5,532 bases of DNA, taken from assembly GCA_024711415.1 (NCBI GenBank), contig JANJSW010000189.1:1-5532 (forward strand), written 5' to 3'. The notes under the pieces were generated by a model. That model saw nothing but the letters and a program-made list of their open reading frames with translations, had not been told where the DNA came from and did no database searches. The DNA comes from Thermomonas sp. (GTDB lineage: Bacteria; Pseudomonadota; Gammaproteobacteria; Xanthomonadales; Xanthomonadaceae). Both the position numbers and the translations under genes were made by a program. Shown here piece by piece: positions 5,029 through 5,532 of this stretch; the stretch's first letter is position 1, and each line of letters opens with the position of its first letter.

Positions 5029-5532
5029 TCAGCCGGCGTCGGGCGGCGGGCCAAGCTTCAGCGAGAAGTCGATGGCATGGACGTGCTTGGTCAGTGCGCC
5101 CACCGAAATGCAGTCGACGCCGTCCTCGGCGATCGCGCGCAGGCCGGTCAGGTCGACGCCGCCGGAGACTTCCAGCGGGATGCGGCCGTGGTACGGCGCG
5201 CCCTTGGCGATGCGTACCGCCTCGCGGCGCGTGTCGGCATCAAAATCGTCGACCAGCACGCGGGTGCAGCCGGTCTCCAGCGCCTCCCGCAGCTCGTCCA
5301 GCGTTTCCACCTCGACGATCAGCGGCAGCGCGGGGTGCAGCGCGCGCGCGCGGGCGATGGCCGCGGCCACCGAGCCGAACGCACGGACGTGGTTTTCCTT
5401 CAGCATCACCGCGTCGAACAGCGCCAGCCGGTGGTTCATGCCGCCGCCGGCGCGGACCGCGTATTTCTGCGCCACGCGCAGGCCGGGCAGGGTCTTGCGG
5501 GTGTCCAGGATCGCCGCGCCAGTGCCGCGTAC
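5029..5532 (-). CDS. nadC: Nicotinate-nucleotide pyrophosphorylase (carboxylating), quinolinate phosphoribosyltransferase; 5' partial
   Basis: NadC converts quinolinate and PRPP to nicotinate mononucleotide, CO2 and pyrophosphate, the step that commits de novo NAD synthesis to pyridine nucleotides in the cytoplasm. The frame stays open to the window end, leaving the C-terminal 167 residues of a protein usually about 280-300 long. The GTG at 5475 is internal because the preceding codons encode the conserved LDTRKTLPGLR. Visible catalytic segments are TRKT (11-14), NHR (33-35) and LKENH (44-48), which bind quinolinate and PRPP in the family. VEVETLDEL, VLVDDF, EVSGGV and SVGALTKHV then continue the barrel strands and phosphate-binding loops, so the visible part looks intact. 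The stop lies one base from the end of the converging FHA gene. Confidence 0.96.
   Translation of the reverse strand, partial: VRGTGAAILDTRKTLPGLRVAQKYAVRAGGGMNHRLALFDAVMLKENHVRAFGSVAAAIARARALHPALPLIVEVETLDELREALETGCTRVLVDDFDADTRREAVRIAKGAPYHGRIPLEVSGGVDLTGLRAIAEDGVDCISVGALTKHVHAIDFSLKLGPPPDAG

Noticed and set aside
4179..5054. 291-codon - strand frame antisense to almost the whole FHA gene
   Set aside because: The + strand frame encodes a complete FHA motif set and a C-terminal helix, while this frame gives compositionally biased sequence and overlaps the nadC 3' end.
5340..5352. Alternating GC run of 13 bases, possible Z-DNA or repeat
   Set aside because: It encodes an Ala-Arg-Ala-Arg stretch inside nadC and is expected by chance in coding sequence of this GC content.

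Overview
The window looks like ordinary chromosomal core sequence from a high-GC gammaproteobacterium, most likely Xanthomonadaceae (a Xanthomonas, Stenotrophomonas, Lysobacter or Luteimonas relative). That placement is an inference. It rests on high GC with strong G/C at third codon positions, on the beta/gamma-proteobacterial style of the bc1 proteins, on the petABC-sspAB gene order, and on a DUF3301 gene next to an FHA gene and nadC. No insertion sequence, phage gene, CRISPR array, tRNA or rRNA is visible, and no stretch longer than about 120 bases lacks a gene.

Left part (1-2594, + strand): petA (5' end cut by the window), petB and petC encode the three catalytic subunits of the ubiquinol:cytochrome c oxidoreductase (respiratory complex III). 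They are packed as one transcription unit: 3 bases separate petA from petB, and petB overlaps petC by 8 bases. Together they pass electrons from ubiquinol through the Rieske cluster and haem c1 to periplasmic cytochrome c, while the b haems of PetB recycle the second electron.

Middle part (2595-3807, + strand): after a 116-base spacer holding a perfect 10-bp GC hairpin come sspA (RNA-polymerase-associated, GST-fold stringent starvation protein) and sspB (ClpXP adaptor). The stop and start codons of sspA and sspB share one base, so they are probably translationally coupled.

Right part (3808-5532): a small membrane-anchored DUF3301 protein on the - strand and an FHA-domain, tail-anchored membrane protein on the + strand diverge from an 80-base spacer. 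The FHA gene then meets the 3' end of nadC (- strand, cut by the window end), with one base between the two stop codons.

I did not find a convincing undescribed system. The points most worth a second look are the noncanonical redox and quinol-site residues of the bc1 complex (PVWY, Rieske Tyr-to-Phe, 14-residue haem-ligand spacing), the loss of the glutathione-binding pair in SspA, and the DUF3301/FHA pair, whose function is unknown.
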